A stretch of 64,000 nucleotides of DNA, from positions 5,084,001 to 5,148,000 of the forward strand of contig NC_003076.8 of NCBI RefSeq assembly GCF_000001735.4, in the 5' to 3' direction. A program made the translations under genes and the position numbers. Each line of letters begins with the position of its first letter. The stretch's first letter is position 1. Source of the stretch: Arabidopsis thaliana (Eukaryota; Streptophyta; Magnoliopsida; Brassicales; Brassicaceae). Shown one piece after another: positions 47,284 to 60,092 of the stretch. Under the pieces are notes generated by a model. It made no database searches. It saw nothing but the letters and a program-made list of their open reading frames with translations, and had not been told where the DNA came from.

Positions 47284-49046
47284 ATGGTGAATAGAAGTGA
47301 TTTGGTGGTGATTGGCATCTCGGTTGGGCTTGCACTTGGTCTCTTGCTCGCTCTGCTTTTGTTCTTCGCCATAAAATGGTACTATGGCCGCTCTCACCTC
47401 AGGCGATGCGCTAATGAACAGAATTCCCCGACTCTACCTGTTCACACTGCTAAAAGAGGTGTAGTAATCCCTGATGATAGAGCAAACACAGAATCGTCAC
47501 AGCCACCTGAGAATGGAGCACCAACTCAACATCAGCCATGGTGGAACAACCACACCAAAGATCTCACTGTATCTGCATCCGGCATACCTAGATATAACTA
47601 CAAGTGAGTATTCAGTCTGAAGCTTTAGTTTGCGTGAATTTGTTATTGGGTTGTTGTAGCTTATGGTCTGAAACTTCTTTAGGGATATTCAGAAAGCAAC
47701 ACAAAATTTCACAACCGTTCTAGGACAAGGATCTTTTGGTCCTGTCTACAAAGCGGTTATGCCCAATGGAGAATTAGCTGCAGCGAAAGTTCATGGCTCT
47801 AATTCAAGTCAAGGAGACAGAGAGTTTCAAACCGAGGTAAGTGTACAGATCCACTCATTTCCCTGGTCCATGCACAATGGAGATAACAGAGCAGTATTGG
47901 TTTCTTGTTTCCAGGTATCTTTACTTGGGAGACTGCATCACCGGAATCTTGTGAACTTGACAGGATACTGTGTCGATAAAAGTCACCGGATGTTGATCTA
48001 TGAGTTCATGAGTAATGGAAGTTTGGAGAATCTTTTGTATGGCGGTGAGTCGTCCTTTGTTTTCTTCTATCAATATAAGACGCAGCAAGAAATTAATCAC
48101 AAGATTTTCTACTTTACTTTTCAGGTGAAGGAATGCAAGTCTTGAATTGGGAAGAGCGGCTTCAAATCGCTCTTGACATCTCCCACGGCATTGAATACCT
48201 TCACGAAGGGGCCGTACCGCCAGTTATTCACCGTGATCTTAAGTCAGCAAACATTTTGTTAGATCATTCCATGAGAGCTAAGGTAAGAGAGCAAATATTT
48301 AATACGCTTACTCAAAACTGTTTGGTTAAACCTTATAAAATTTTGGTTTTTTTTTTTTCTTGTTGGTATAGGTCGCGGATTTCGGGTTGTCGAAAGAGAT
48401 GGTTTTAGATAGAATGACTTCCGGATTGAAGGGTACTCACGGCTACATGGATCCAACATACATTTCGACTAACAAATACACGATGAAGAGCGACATTTAC
48501 AGTTTCGGTGTCATCATTCTTGAGCTCATTACTGCAATCCATCCCCAACAGAATCTGATGGAATACATCAACCTGGTAAGTTAAAATCCCTGGTCTATGC
48601 AACCAAACCGAATAACCCAAAAATCTGAAATTAAAACCCAAATCGAACCAAAACTCAGTGAGTGATTGTGAGATCAATGATTCTGTTTTTCTGATGATCA
48701 GGCTTCGATGAGTCCAGATGGTATCGACGAAATACTCGATCAGAAACTAGTGGGAAACGCAAGCATTGAAGAAGTGAGGTTACTGGCGAAGATTGCAAAC
48801 AGGTGTGTGCATAAGACACCAAGAAAAAGACCATCTATTGGAGAAGTAACACAGTTCATACTAAAGATCAAACAAAGTCGGTCTCGAGGAAGAAGACAGG
48901 ACACGATGTCTTCATCGTTTGGTGTTGGTTATGAGGAAGATCTGTCAAGGGTTATGAGCAGGATTAAGGATCAGCATGTTGAGTTAGGGTTATTGGCTGG
49001 TGTTAAGGAAGAGAATCATCAAGAGAGGAACATTGCAACAACATAG
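47284..49046 (+). CDS. CRLK2: Calcium/calmodulin-regulated receptor-like kinase 2 (At5g15730)
   Basis: Six exons (47284-47603, 47683-47836, 47915-48044, 48125-48282, 48372-48575, 48702-49046) encode 436 residues. A short N-terminus is followed by one membrane helix at about residues 8-29 and a basic stop-transfer, with no large extracellular domain. The kinase domain is complete: GQGSFG loop at 121-126, Lys142 in [17 protein letters not shown] with Asp239, DFG at 257-259, and [10 protein letters not shown] in the activation loop. CRLK1 and CRLK2 are membrane-anchored, calmodulin-binding kinases linked to cold and calcium signalling upstream of MEKK1. Upstream in-frame codons exist but include no ATG, so the start is clear. 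Confidence 0.95.
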
Positions 49047-50787
49047 TAACTCTTTACTTTAGGAGTAAGTCTTTTTGTACATATTACCACATGAGTCTCA
49101 AAAGTAAGATTTCTCCCTCTTCTGCAAAAAGAAAAGAGTTTTTGCTTGCTGACAACAACAACAAAAATTTGAGGTTATGTTATAAAGACTCTTAACAAAA
49201 GATATATCTAGTTCTTATTTTTGGGTTAAGTTTTTGTGTACTTTTCAATCCGAAAAATCATTACCAACGTTATAGCATCATTCATACCATCATCATCATA
49301 ATAGTCATAACACTAATCTAAAAAGTTTGTAAGAAGAAGGAATTACAAGTTCACTAAGTACTACTTCATAAACAATAGACACCTATATTTTGAAACCATT
49401 AATTAATAATGGTATCTTCATCAACTTTTTTGTGTACTTGTTGTGCTGCGAAAGCTATGTGTCTCGGTGGATCCAACAATATTAATATTCAATCAATAAG
49501 CAATTAAAGGGAGTTGTTGACAAAAAAACAAAACAAAGAAAAACTTTGGAGACATATCGAAACAGCTAAAACATCATGTCACATAACTTGTAATAGCGAT
49601 GTAAAATCCTTTAAAGAAACCAATAATCATACTGAAATATTGTTGTATTTGCAAGGAGATGATTATAGTGTCGATAAGATCAAGAACCTCTACGAAATTT
49701 GATGAGTAGCCGACGAAGTAGAATTTCTTGGATCACCCCTTGATATATTTAAACCCTATTGAATATATCTTGGAGCACTTGTATAATTATCATAATAGTT
49801 ATTTTCTCTCTTGGATCACTCGAATACACTTGAGACTACATATATTCATGCTCTTTAAATAATCTGTATTTTCTCGAGATATAATAATGGTTTGATCTTC
49901 TTAAAATAAATTTGAAATGAACATCATGGGTTAGTGAGTTAGGGTCATTTTCCACTTGCTCTATCACTTCTCAAAATGATTGCAAAAATGGAAGTGTTTT
50001 GGTTGGCTTTGAACTTTTGAACCCAAAGTAGTTTCAACATATTAAATAGGTGAAAATTTAGTGATCTTGCACTAACCAATATATAAGAGGAGCTGATTCC
50101 ACTCTAGGTGTTTAGGTAGGTAGTGGAGCATATTGAATAAGTTGGTGAAAATTAGTGATCTTATACTAAACCAATATAATAATAGTCACAAATTTCATAA
50201 CTAAAAGTTGACAAAAAATAAACATAATTTTTAAAAAGATGGATACAAAAAGTAATAAAATTTCAGTTGAAAATCTAAATTTAAGATTTTGTGTAGTATT
50301 GTATTTTCTTTTCTGTTTTTGTTATTTATAATGTCTTTATCTAGGCAAAATCGCTTGAAAATATTACGAAATTTTTATTTAAATAAAATACTCTCAGACA
50401 CCTAGCTGCTATAACCGATTCTAAGAAGTAGAGCAATGTTAATTGAGCAATCTGATAATGCCATTTTAGCTATAGAGTTTTTTTTATCTTTTTTATGTAA
50501 AACATATTGGGATTGATTTTATCAAGAGAGAAAAAAATAATATGAAAAATATATATCTGTAACCAAGGTTTAATTACACAAAATGGCACTTATTATTTAG
50601 CTAACAAAACTGGCAAGGCCATGGATGCCAAACTTTACAGTGTAAGCTTTAATCAACATTCTAATCTCCATCCATGGAAGCTCTTTCAGAAATCTCTACA
50701 CCAAGAACACTAAATAACTTCAATCTGTAAAACTCACTGTAAATTCCTCTTTCAAGCTGTTCTCTCGCCAGTGGTGGAGTCACATTC
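49047..50787. other. AT-rich intergenic region between CRLK2 and RRT1
   Basis: Convergent 3' flanks plus simple A/T-rich DNA. A 62-codon frame at 49514 has no recognisable content. One imperfect direct repeat of about 50 bases (about 50041-50085 and 50131-50181) shares GTGAAAATT(T)AGTGATCTT and ACTAAACCAATATA-like strings. I see no gene. Confidence 0.5.
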
Positions 50788-52956
50788 TCAAATGACTCTC
50801 AATGGTTCATCTAACAGCTGCAGACATTCTTGTGGGTTGGCGTAGAAGTAGTCTTCTTCCTTGGGTCTATTGGGAATCACTAACCGTCTCTTAGGGCTTC
50901 CCATTCGAGTAGAGTGAAATGCCTTCACCGTGGATGAAAATACATCCCAACTCAACAATCCTTCAGTATACTCATCTATCAGCTTAACTAGGAACCTCCT
51001 ATTCAGCTGGATTGTCTTCTTGAACCCCAAGAATCTGGAAAAAATGGTGTCAGCCTCGGGATGATAAATATGGGAAGAAAGAAGAAGAAAGATAACGGTA
51101 TTTCACCTGCGATGACCTTCAACAACTCTTGCCATGTTCCCATCATTGGTTGGAACAAATATGTCGCTCTCAAGTGCCACTAGGTAATCAAGTGCAGCCA
51201 TTTGAGATGAATGGTTCCGGCAAAAATCCAGATCAGAGGATTCGAGTAGGGTTTCTTTCCGGACCTGAGTTAGTTAAGATAATGGAGTCAATGGAAGATA
51301 TAAGTTTGAAAAAATTGCAGAGGCTGAAATGACCTACTTACCACATTTGGAAAAGCGTCTGTTAAAGCCTTCATCCGCCTTTGACCACCATAGATTTCTC
51401 CAGCAGCTATGTAAATTTGAACATTTCGGTCAATACCCAACGCGGTCAGAGTGAGAGCGGTTTCCTCAGGAGTTAAAGGGCAAAGGCCATCTTTCCTCTT
51501 CAGCTCAGAGTTTATGACTTTCTCTTTCCACCATGGATAAGCATATCTGCAAACAAAGAGAATTTACATCAATAGATCCATCAAAGTCGGAACAAAAGCA
51601 GGAAGATTTTTCGGGGATTTTTTATACCTCATTCTTGTTAGTTCTTCTTCTTCCTCGGGGTTGCAACCATGTGAACAACCAGAAAATGCTAACATATCCA
51701 TCTCATATCTGAGATGCAGGACAAGAAAGGGACCTTTCTCTCTCAGAATCTTGACTACTCGTCTACCTAATTCCTCAATCTGAGGAGTAAACTTAAGCCC
51801 ATTGAAATTTACTCGGCACCTCAGCTTCTGAACCTCCACAGGCAGTCCATTATTAGCAAGTCGGGTATCCGTTCTGTTCAGATGTAAAACCTTATGTTTT
51901 TTCACCAGTGGAAGAATCTGTATCCAGATATTATTTAGTTTGAAAAGAATTAGCAAACTGATTTAGGTATAAAAACCATAGTGAAGACTAATCTCGAACA
52001 AAAAGACCAAACTTGGATGACTAACCTGATTTTGGTAGTAAGACATGTTTGACCAACTAATAGGAGGCATTTCGTGGTACACTCCAAGCTCAACCCTTTT
52101 CTTAAGCCTTGGAGGTAACTCTTTGAGTATCCGAACTTCATCTCTTAACGAACTTATGAAGTGATCCACATCGAATATGTCTTTAAACTCACTGCCCCGA
52201 AGAAGAAAACATTGTAAGAGATTGTTGAATCGGAAAATAAAAAAAAACAGAGTTCACAAAGAAGCTTCAAGTGAGATACATACCTTGGATCGTTCCAAAA
52301 AGAGGTCTTGTCAAGCTCCGGCACAATAAGTGTAACATTCATGTATCTTGCAACGGTTACCATATCACATATCTGTAGAAAGTAGACGAAAAACAAAGTA
52401 AGCAAATCTATCACTAGAAGATGAAACCTTGTAAAGAGATGTTATTTCCAATGGTTTAGTTATCATCTTACAGCTGCTCGCATTTGATTGAGTCCTCCAT
52501 TGCAGGAAACCATAAGATAACCATTGTTCACATATACCCCTGAGAAGAAAAAACAAAGAGCTTAGTTTCCAGATTCATCTCCAAGACCAAGTAAGGTACA
52601 TTATCCGATTCAACCACAAATTTCATCAATCAATGTTCTCAAAAGAACTTACTTTTAGGTGGAAGAGCAATTTTGGTAGGAAGAGACGTCATCTCTGCGG
52701 CAGTGGACAGTTGATGGTGATTGAAACAAGAAGGCCAACCTTTAAACAATCTTGGTCCCCACATCTCTCCCAAAGCCATCAAATGAACAAAACAGCTCCA
52801 AAGCAACAATACAGTAACAGCACGAATCATCCATAAGCTCATACGAGGCCTCGAAACAAAAGAGTTCTTGAGTTTCTCAACTTTGCTCTCTCCTAAAAGC
52901 TTAACATTCATCTCCCATAGTTTCCTGTGGTAAAGAAACTTCTCCATTTTACACAT
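50788..52956 (-). CDS. RRT1: Pectin RG-I rhamnosyltransferase 1, O-fucosyltransferase family (At5g15740)
   Basis: Eight exons (52956-52653, 52539-52472, 52372-52284, 52191-52026, 51917-51628, 51546-51342, 51264-51107, 51034-50788) encode 508 residues. It is a type II membrane protein with a cytosolic N-terminus and one anchor at about residues 40-62, then a lumenal catalytic domain. [10 protein letters not shown] at 113-122 and [11 protein letters not shown] in exon 5 are hallmark motifs of plant O-fucosyltransferase-like enzymes (DUF246). Known biology: RRT1 was shown to transfer rhamnose to rhamnogalacturonan I chains in the Golgi and founded family GT106. The first ATG (MCKMEKF) is used here; a second Met three codons on is equally possible. 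Confidence 0.93.
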
Positions 52957-55900
52957 TTTTCTATATCACCCACCAACCCCACTCTCACAGAAGATTCTCA
53001 CAGTTCCCAAAACCCCTCAGAGGAATTTCATCGAACACTTAAAGGGTAAGCCTGGAAAAACTAACCACAGCTTAAAAGACTGCAGATTTAAAAGGACAGG
53101 AATGAAACAATATAATAGGTTTGGTGCTCAAGCTTTTAATTATCCTCTCTAATAACACTCAGAGAAAATGTAATCTCCACACAAATCTGTGAGCATTAAT
53201 CACACCTCGAAAAACCCAGATTTTTAGTTTTAAAGTAGCCCACGATGATCTCGACTTAATAATCTGACTAAAACCCAGATCTTGCTCTATTAAATAAAAG
53301 AAGAATCTCTCTCTCTCTCTCAGGTTTTAATTAAGAGTCAACTTTCAACTCTCAATTGATGGAAGCTCACACTTCCAGTTACAGAAAAAATGACACAGAG
53401 AAGGCTTTGAAATTCAGCAATGGCGATCGATCAAAGTAGCCGTACAAAAAAAAAAATGGGAGACGAGAGTCTCCGTGGAGAACCGGTCGGTGTTGACCGG
53501 AGAAGGAAGAAGAAGGACGTCGGAGAAATAGGGAGAAGATTTCGGTGTGGAGAAAAAAAGAGACAAGAATGTGCAAATTTCAGAACTTTTTTCTACCAAG
53601 GAGGAAAAAAAAAAGAAGCAGTCTTTAGGTTTCTTCTTTTTTGTCGGCAAAAACTGGAGTGTCATTTATAAACTTTTTTTTTACAGAGAAATATTTTTTG
53701 TAATATTCTTTGCAATTTAAAATATATTTTTTGATACAGAGCCAAAGTAGACCTTTAATTAAATTTATAAAATACATTGTATTATTTTGCTATTAGTGGA
53801 TATGTATAGTTATATACATACACTTATATGTATTTTGGATAACTTAAACAAGGTACAAATTTGAATTTTGGTTGACCAAATACATTCAAGCTATTTTTTA
53901 AGTTTTATTTTCCAGAGGGATAAATTAATATATTTGGAAGTTAAATAACAGAGTTTCAGTTATATCTAAACCACATTAGCAGGTTGCCCCTAGACTAACT
54001 CTGTCATTAAGCAAAACTAATCCACAAGTTAACTTCCAGAAAGTATTTGACAAGAAAATAAAATCAAATTACATATTTAACATACATAAATATGTGTTAA
54101 CCCAATCATTTTCAAGATTGGTTGAAAAACGAAATTAAATTTTATTTGAGTTAACTAATAAAATAAATTTATCGATAAATGGAAATTAATACGGCAAGAT
54201 TCATTTTCTGTCGGTTCTTTATAAAAATAAAATTAAAAAATTGTTCAAAAGGGCATATTCTAGACTTGTGGATCGCTCGTTTTGTGACAGCAATGACAAA
54301 GAGAGATCCAAATAAATATTGAATATTTGGCAAATAAATAAAATAAAAAAGTAGGCCTACAATATACTATATAATAATTAAATATATATGGATGGACCAA
54401 CTCTATTTATTGCTCACAGTTGTCATTTGTCAATCTAAAATAAAATATAGAAAAGTATGTGGAAGTGTATTATGTTTATTGATTAAAAAGAATTAAACGA
54501 TAAAAAGGTCCAAAACATTAGATCAAAACTTAAGCTAGCTTTGTTACCTTGATTTCGACTGAAGTATGGTATAAATCTGGCCCCGAGCCGACTGAACTAA
54601 CATTTTCAGCATTATGTTATTCGAAATTTCGACAGTATGATAATGAGTATATTTAAAAGAAGCATTATGTATAATTTTGAGAGAAGAAAAGATTGAGCAT
54701 TTTTTAGTATGTTTTTTTTTTTTAGGGTGAAAATTGGATCTAAGGATATTTATAGGAAACAAATGGATGAATACATAAGAAGGAATTAATATGTTTCGTC
54801 ATGAACCAAGTAACCAACATAAATAGATACATTTTAAACTTTTTATAAAAGCAGCCATTAATAGAAGATGGTCTTTTAAAATTGGATTTGTTTTATTTGC
54901 TTTTCAAATTTTATCACAATTTTGTCTTGTTCATAGTTTTTAAGAAAAATATTAACCACAACTTTGTCTTGTTCATATTTTATTTTACAAAATTGGCTAA
55001 AATCACATTCTATTTATTTATGAGTTTTAAAATATAAATTAGATTTTGGTGATATTCAATTTATAATATTTTAATAAATTTTCAGTAGTCTCTCTAGAAA
55101 TATACAAGTTTTTTTAATGTACCTCTAAATATTTTAAAATCAAGAAAATCAATCTAGATATGGTTCTTTATAAGAAAGTACACAAGCCAACAAACACTCG
55201 TAGTCTCGTAGATGTTTTTATCAAGTATATATATATACATTCATTATACTATTTTCAAATCGTTGGTAAATCAACTGATAATTTTTTTTTCCTATCCATT
55301 ATATATAAAACAAATATAAATATGTCGCCTATTACATCATAAAATTTGAGGAAGTAAAAAAAAAATTGAAATTTCAAACCTATCAACTAAATTTTCTGAT
55401 TTAACAGATTTAATTTATTTTTATTTTTTTAGTTTAAAAAAACTCATTCATTAAACATGTGAAAGTGACTAACCACGATGTCTAGCTGTAGCGGCAGTTT
55501 AATAAAGCTTTAAGCAATGATCTCGCTCGCCGGCCAAGTTTAGAAACAATGAAAGATCAAATTGAATGATTTGTTTTCTTTTGTCATTCGTGAAGACAAT
55601 TTAAAAAGATACACGTGTAGATGTGAGGTTATGAACAGGTTATTGTTTTAAAACACAGCATTATATCAGCCAATATATATCAATATATAGACGATGTTCG
55701 GTCCAAAAATCTAGATCAATCTCCTTCATGTTTGCTATTCGAAAATGATTGTTATTTATATCAAATCGTGCGTGTAACATCGATTGATAAATATTGGAAA
55801 TTTAAGTAAAGGCCAATTGTCACGTAATGACTTGAAAGCATCTCCAATGTAATTCAGTATTTATTTCTTTTCACTTGACGATAGAAGAATTTGATTAGAG

Positions 55901-57448
55901 ATGAGTTACTTATTGAGCGAATTAATGTACGTTATTTTCTATGACCATATACATTCCACCGACATCGGACATTACACTGCTGTCGGAACTTAATGATTTA
56001 TTTTTCTAAATACGAATACATTTCTCCAATGGAAAAAATCTAAGAGTTTTAAGATTTTTCTATAACTGTAATTGTCATTTCAACGAAGAGTTTAAGAAGA
56101 AAACAGAGAGAAAAGCGTGTAAATATCTGTAGTTTTAATCAAATGGGTCATTTCTATTTCAGTCTATATATTTAATCAAAATTGCAATTCACAAATTTTA
56201 ATGCTTACGTATTTTAAGTAACATTAAATGAACATCTTCGTCCTAAAAGTTACTTGATATTAATAGAAAGGTAAAGTAACAGAACAAAGCATTAACGATA
56301 TATTTATATTTCAAAACTTACACACAAGTATTCAGAATTAAGAAAAGAACAAAACAAATAAAGGAGACGTTTCTGCGATTATGTTTTTGCTTGAAATAGA
56401 ACAAACAAACACGTATTGGTAAAGAAACCAATAACTTTGAAGATAGCTTAAACGCAAAATATATAGTGAAAAAAGGGAAATCAACAATTATTATATATCC
56501 CCACGAAACTCGGTGTCGGTGGCTCAATCATCTTAACACTCTAAACTTTTAAGCCCATTCGTGCGCATGCGTGTATGTATATACGTGTGCATTGGATTTG
56601 AAATTTTGGTCGTTATCGAGAGTTCTAGTAGATTATGCATTTTGTGTAACAAGTGTAATATAATTGGGACCCTTTATTACTTTCTATAAAACTTAATTCT
56701 TTTAACCTATAGATCACCCGTTTGTCAATTATATCAATCAAGGGTCCCTTATTAGCTGCATTTTCCGATCGATAATAGAGAAGATCATCCAATGCTTTAC
56801 AATCACTTCCATGCGACCTCACATACAATTACTTCCATTGCATAGTATGTAGTAAAACTATATATTTTGCTTCCAATGGATTTGATGCTTGTTTATGCTT
56901 AGAACTTCCAAATAATCTTTTTTAACGTAGCGAATTGATTTTGCATTCAAAGCACCCTTAGTAAATCCGTTTCCTAGTCTAGTCCCATAATTAAGGTAAA
57001 ATCTACATGGGCTTCTCAGGCCCATAATGAGAAGTTTAAAAGGCTCAACTCAACAAGATTTAGTTATGCTAAGGCCTTACAAGTTACAATCAAACAGAGG
57101 ATAGGGACCGTCGGATTTATCTGACTTCCTCTCCTTCGATTAGGGTTTCTGAATTACTACTCCTCTGCCAATTAGGGTTTAAGCCTCTCCAGCATTTTCT
57201 TTCAGCTCAAACCCAAGAACCTCATCGCCGATTATTTCTTCATCCTTACTCTATCCCGCGCCGATTAATCTCTCTCAGGTAAACTACTTCAATTTTACTC
57301 ATAGACTAATTGTACAGAGATTGATAAATCCTATGTTGTTCCCATTAGAATGTTCAAGGGTTTATGATTATTCAGGATTTCAAATCTGAATTATTGGACA
57401 AATAAACCCTAATTTCGTATAATTTGCATATCATCAGTACCGTCCGAG
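52957..57448. other. RRT1 leader and long AT-rich intergenic region
   Basis: From 52957 to about 53650 lies the probable RRT1 leader and promoter, with a CT tract near 53308-53321. The next 3.3 kb is low-complexity A/T-rich DNA with no supportable gene. A minus-strand frame of 72 codons at 54762-54544 overlaps a TATA-like box and is discussed as a weak candidate. The promoter of the Imp3-like gene begins near 57000. Confidence 0.5.
57008..57180 (+). promoter_or_regulatory. Ribosome-biogenesis type promoter: site II elements and telo-boxes
   Basis: TGGGCT at 57008-57013 and GGCCCA at 57019-57024 are site II-type elements. TAGGGTTT (the complement of the telo-box AAACCCTA) occurs at 57141-57148 and 57173-57180. 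Site II plus telo-box is the classic pair in plant ribosomal-protein and ribosome-biogenesis promoters, which fits the Imp3-like gene just downstream. Function is inferred from motif and position. Confidence 0.6.
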
Positions 57449-58701
57449 ATGAGAAAGCTCAAGTATCACGAGAAGAAGCTTATAAAGAAAGTAAATTTCT
57501 TAGAATGGAAAAGAGAAGGTAACCATCGGGAAAACGAGATTACGTATCGATACCACATGGGCTCTCGTGATGATTACAAAAAGTTGGTACCTTTATTTGC
57601 TCTTAAAGCTCTGTTCTACTTATTCTTCTTCTTCTGGTTCGAGTGTTTTGTGATGAACAATGGTCTTTTTCTGATTCTTGAGAATGTTTTTTCTTTTGGG
57701 CAGGTATTCAGGATTGTGTAGGATGGTGCAGAAACTGACGAATATAATGAAACAAATGGATCCAGCAGATCCTTTTCGTATTCAGATGACTGATATGCTT
57801 TTGGAGAAGCTGTGAGTTTTTTAAATATATATACCAGTTTGTTCAAGTATAGAGCTTATTACAAGCAATGGTTCTTTGTTTTCTCTAGATTTAGGTCGTA
57901 GAACATGAGACTTGATCATTTTCTGCAGTTTTTTACACCGATCTTATCTTAGAGACCTCCTGTTGTTTTTCTTGTTAACCACTTTTAGAGATAATTAAAA
58001 TTGGGGGTCCTTATGCTTCTATATAGATTTTAGGACCGTTGGTTTGAAATCCATTAGAGGTTGAATTCATCCTGGTAAAATGTGTGATCTAATGGGTTTC
58101 TTTCAGAATCTGTTTCTTGAATAGCTTCTACATAGAGCTAAGTTACTATATAATATAGGCTTATTGTATAGGGAAAAAGAGCCATCCTACTGAAACTTGT
58201 TGATTGCGTAGTTCCACTCTGCAATGAGAAAACTTGTTCTCTTAATGGCTGACTGACTTGTGTTTCTTACATGTACGCTTGAAACGGCAGATATAACATG
58301 GGTGTTATACCGACTAGGAAAAGCTTGACTCTAACTGAGCGGTTATCAGTTTCATCCTTCTGTAGGTAAGAGTATATGCAAGAGCCTATATAGGCAGTTA
58401 CTTAAACCCTTGATAGCCAAATGTTCTCATTTCGTTTGCCTCATATCGGTTCTTTTTTTTTATTTGCAGGCGTAGGCTATCTACTGTGCTGGTTCACCTG
58501 AAGTTTGCAGAGCACCACAAAGAAGCTGTGACATACATAGAGCAAGGACACGTTCGTGTAGGACCAGAAACAATTACTGATCCAGCTTTCTTAGTAACTC
58601 GGAACATGGAAGATTTCATCACTTGGGTTGATTCATCCAAGATTAAACGAAAGGTTCTTGAGTACAATGACACATTGGATGATTATGACATGCTTGCTTA
58701 G
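57449..58701 (+). CDS. Imp3-like U3 snoRNP protein with S4 RNA-binding domain (At5g15750)
   Basis: Four exons (57449-57582, 57704-57811, 58291-58365, 58470-58701) encode 182 residues. The N-terminus ([20 protein letters not shown]) is nearly diagnostic for the Imp3 family. An S4 RNA-binding domain lies at about residues 107-170, with [20 protein letters not shown] and EQGHVRVG. It is related to the ribosomal protein uS4/RPS9 fold. Imp3 works in the nucleolus in the U3 snoRNP (Mpp10-Imp3-Imp4), helping U3 pair with pre-rRNA for 18S processing. Length matches the yeast and human proteins. The promoter carries site II and telo-box motifs. Confidence 0.92.
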
Positions 58702-59099
58702 CTTTGAGGAAGTTAAAAAAGACTGATGTTTTGTAAAAGCCAAAAAAGGTTCACTGCTACTACTATTGCAGGGTTTGTTTGGATTTTTGAATATGCAAAT
58801 GTGCTACTATTCCCTTGTCTTTAATCTTACTTTCGATCTATTTGCAAGAAGAAACTTGAAAACAAATGTCATGAAAATATTGAATCTAACTCATATTATC
58901 GTCAAATTGTATAAGTTGGAGCCACAGAAATGGATGAACATAAAATATTAAATCTAATTATTATTTGACACTTCAAATTACAAAACCCGTTTGATTCGAT
59001 CCGACCCGACCCGACCAGAAAATCGCAAAACCTGTGTTTTTGCTTTCCCCGGTCTCTCAAAATAAAATTGCTCGCTTAGAAGCTTCAAACGCAGCTGAA
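58702..59099. other. Short spacer before PSRP3
   Basis: 3' UTR of the Imp3-like gene and promoter of PSRP3 in about 400 bases. A run of CCGACCCGACCCGACC lies near 59000. No gene is seen. Confidence 0.5.
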
Positions 59100-59905
59100 A
59101 TGGCGGTTCAAGCAAATCAGAGTGCTTCTTTTGGGTTCAGAACAGCTTCACCTTCTCAGAAGCTCTCTTCGAAACCCATAGCTCATATCTCTCTATCGAC
59201 GAAGCTCAAACCCTCTTCTCGACCATCGCTTTCGTGCTCTACTTGGAATCAGGGTCAAATTCCGGCGAGACACTCCTGTATCAATCCCGGAATATTCGCA
59301 TATCCCCCCTCCAATCTTACCTTCTCTCATGAACTACCAGAATCTGAATCTCCGCCACTTGGAAAGGTCAGTCATCGTCAAAAAACTTCTCTTGGAACAA
59401 ATTGGGGTTATAAGCTTGTTAGACAAAGTTGCAGCCTTTTTTTGTCATTTGAACGAAAATGTGGTAAACCAAATGTATTGTCTCCATCTATTTAATTGTG
59501 GTAGAAGAGGCAGTGTGTGCTAGTGTTAAACCTCCCTTATGTTGCTTCATTGTGAAAACTTTTGTGAAAGGAAGTAGAGATGTATGATTCTTCCCTTGTT
59601 ATCGTCATCTTATATTGCAGAAGAAGATGCGTGTGTTAGTGAAGCCGCTAGAGAAACCAAAGGTGGTACTGAAGTTTGTATGGATGCAAAAGGACATAGG
59701 AGTTGCATTAGACCATATGATTCCAGGATTTGGAACAATCCCACTTAGTCCATACTACTTCTGGCCTAGGAAAGATGCTTGGGAAGAGCTCAAAACTTTG
59801 TTAGAGAGCAAGCCTTGGATCTCTGAGCTTCATCGTGTCTTCCTCCTTAACCAAGCTACAGACATCATCAATCTTTGGCAATCAAGCGGTGGAGATTTGT
59901 CTTGA
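59100..59905 (+). CDS. Plastid-specific ribosomal protein 3, cS23-like (At5g15760)
   Basis: Two exons (59100-59366 and 59621-59905) encode 183 residues. Residues 1 to about 65 are Ser/Lys-rich and low in acid, a typical chloroplast transit peptide. The mature part ([43 protein letters not shown]) is the PSRP-3/Ycf65 domain, present in cyanobacteria and plastid 30S subunits (now cS23). The protein sits on the small subunit of the chloroplast ribosome. The second Arabidopsis paralogue is elsewhere. An in-frame ATG near 59034 belongs to an upstream frame that does not join; the ATG at 59100 gives the normal transit peptide. Confidence 0.93.
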
Positions 59906-60092
59906 TTTGGATTCACCAGATATATCTGTTTATCATAGGTATCATTAACTTTTCAAAGTCTAAAGCTTTTGTGTTGTTTAGTCTATCATTAGTCCTCTGT
60001 GTAATCATCGAAACTCGAAAAAACTTCTATCATTAAAATGGCGAATTCAAAACAAGAAAACAAAAGATCATCATCATCATCATGATGAACGT

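Noticed and set aside
54580..54660. A possible microRNA precursor near the TATA-like box
   Set aside because: Similar strings around TTTCGAC...GTATG are in direct, not inverted, orientation, and none matches a microRNA I know.
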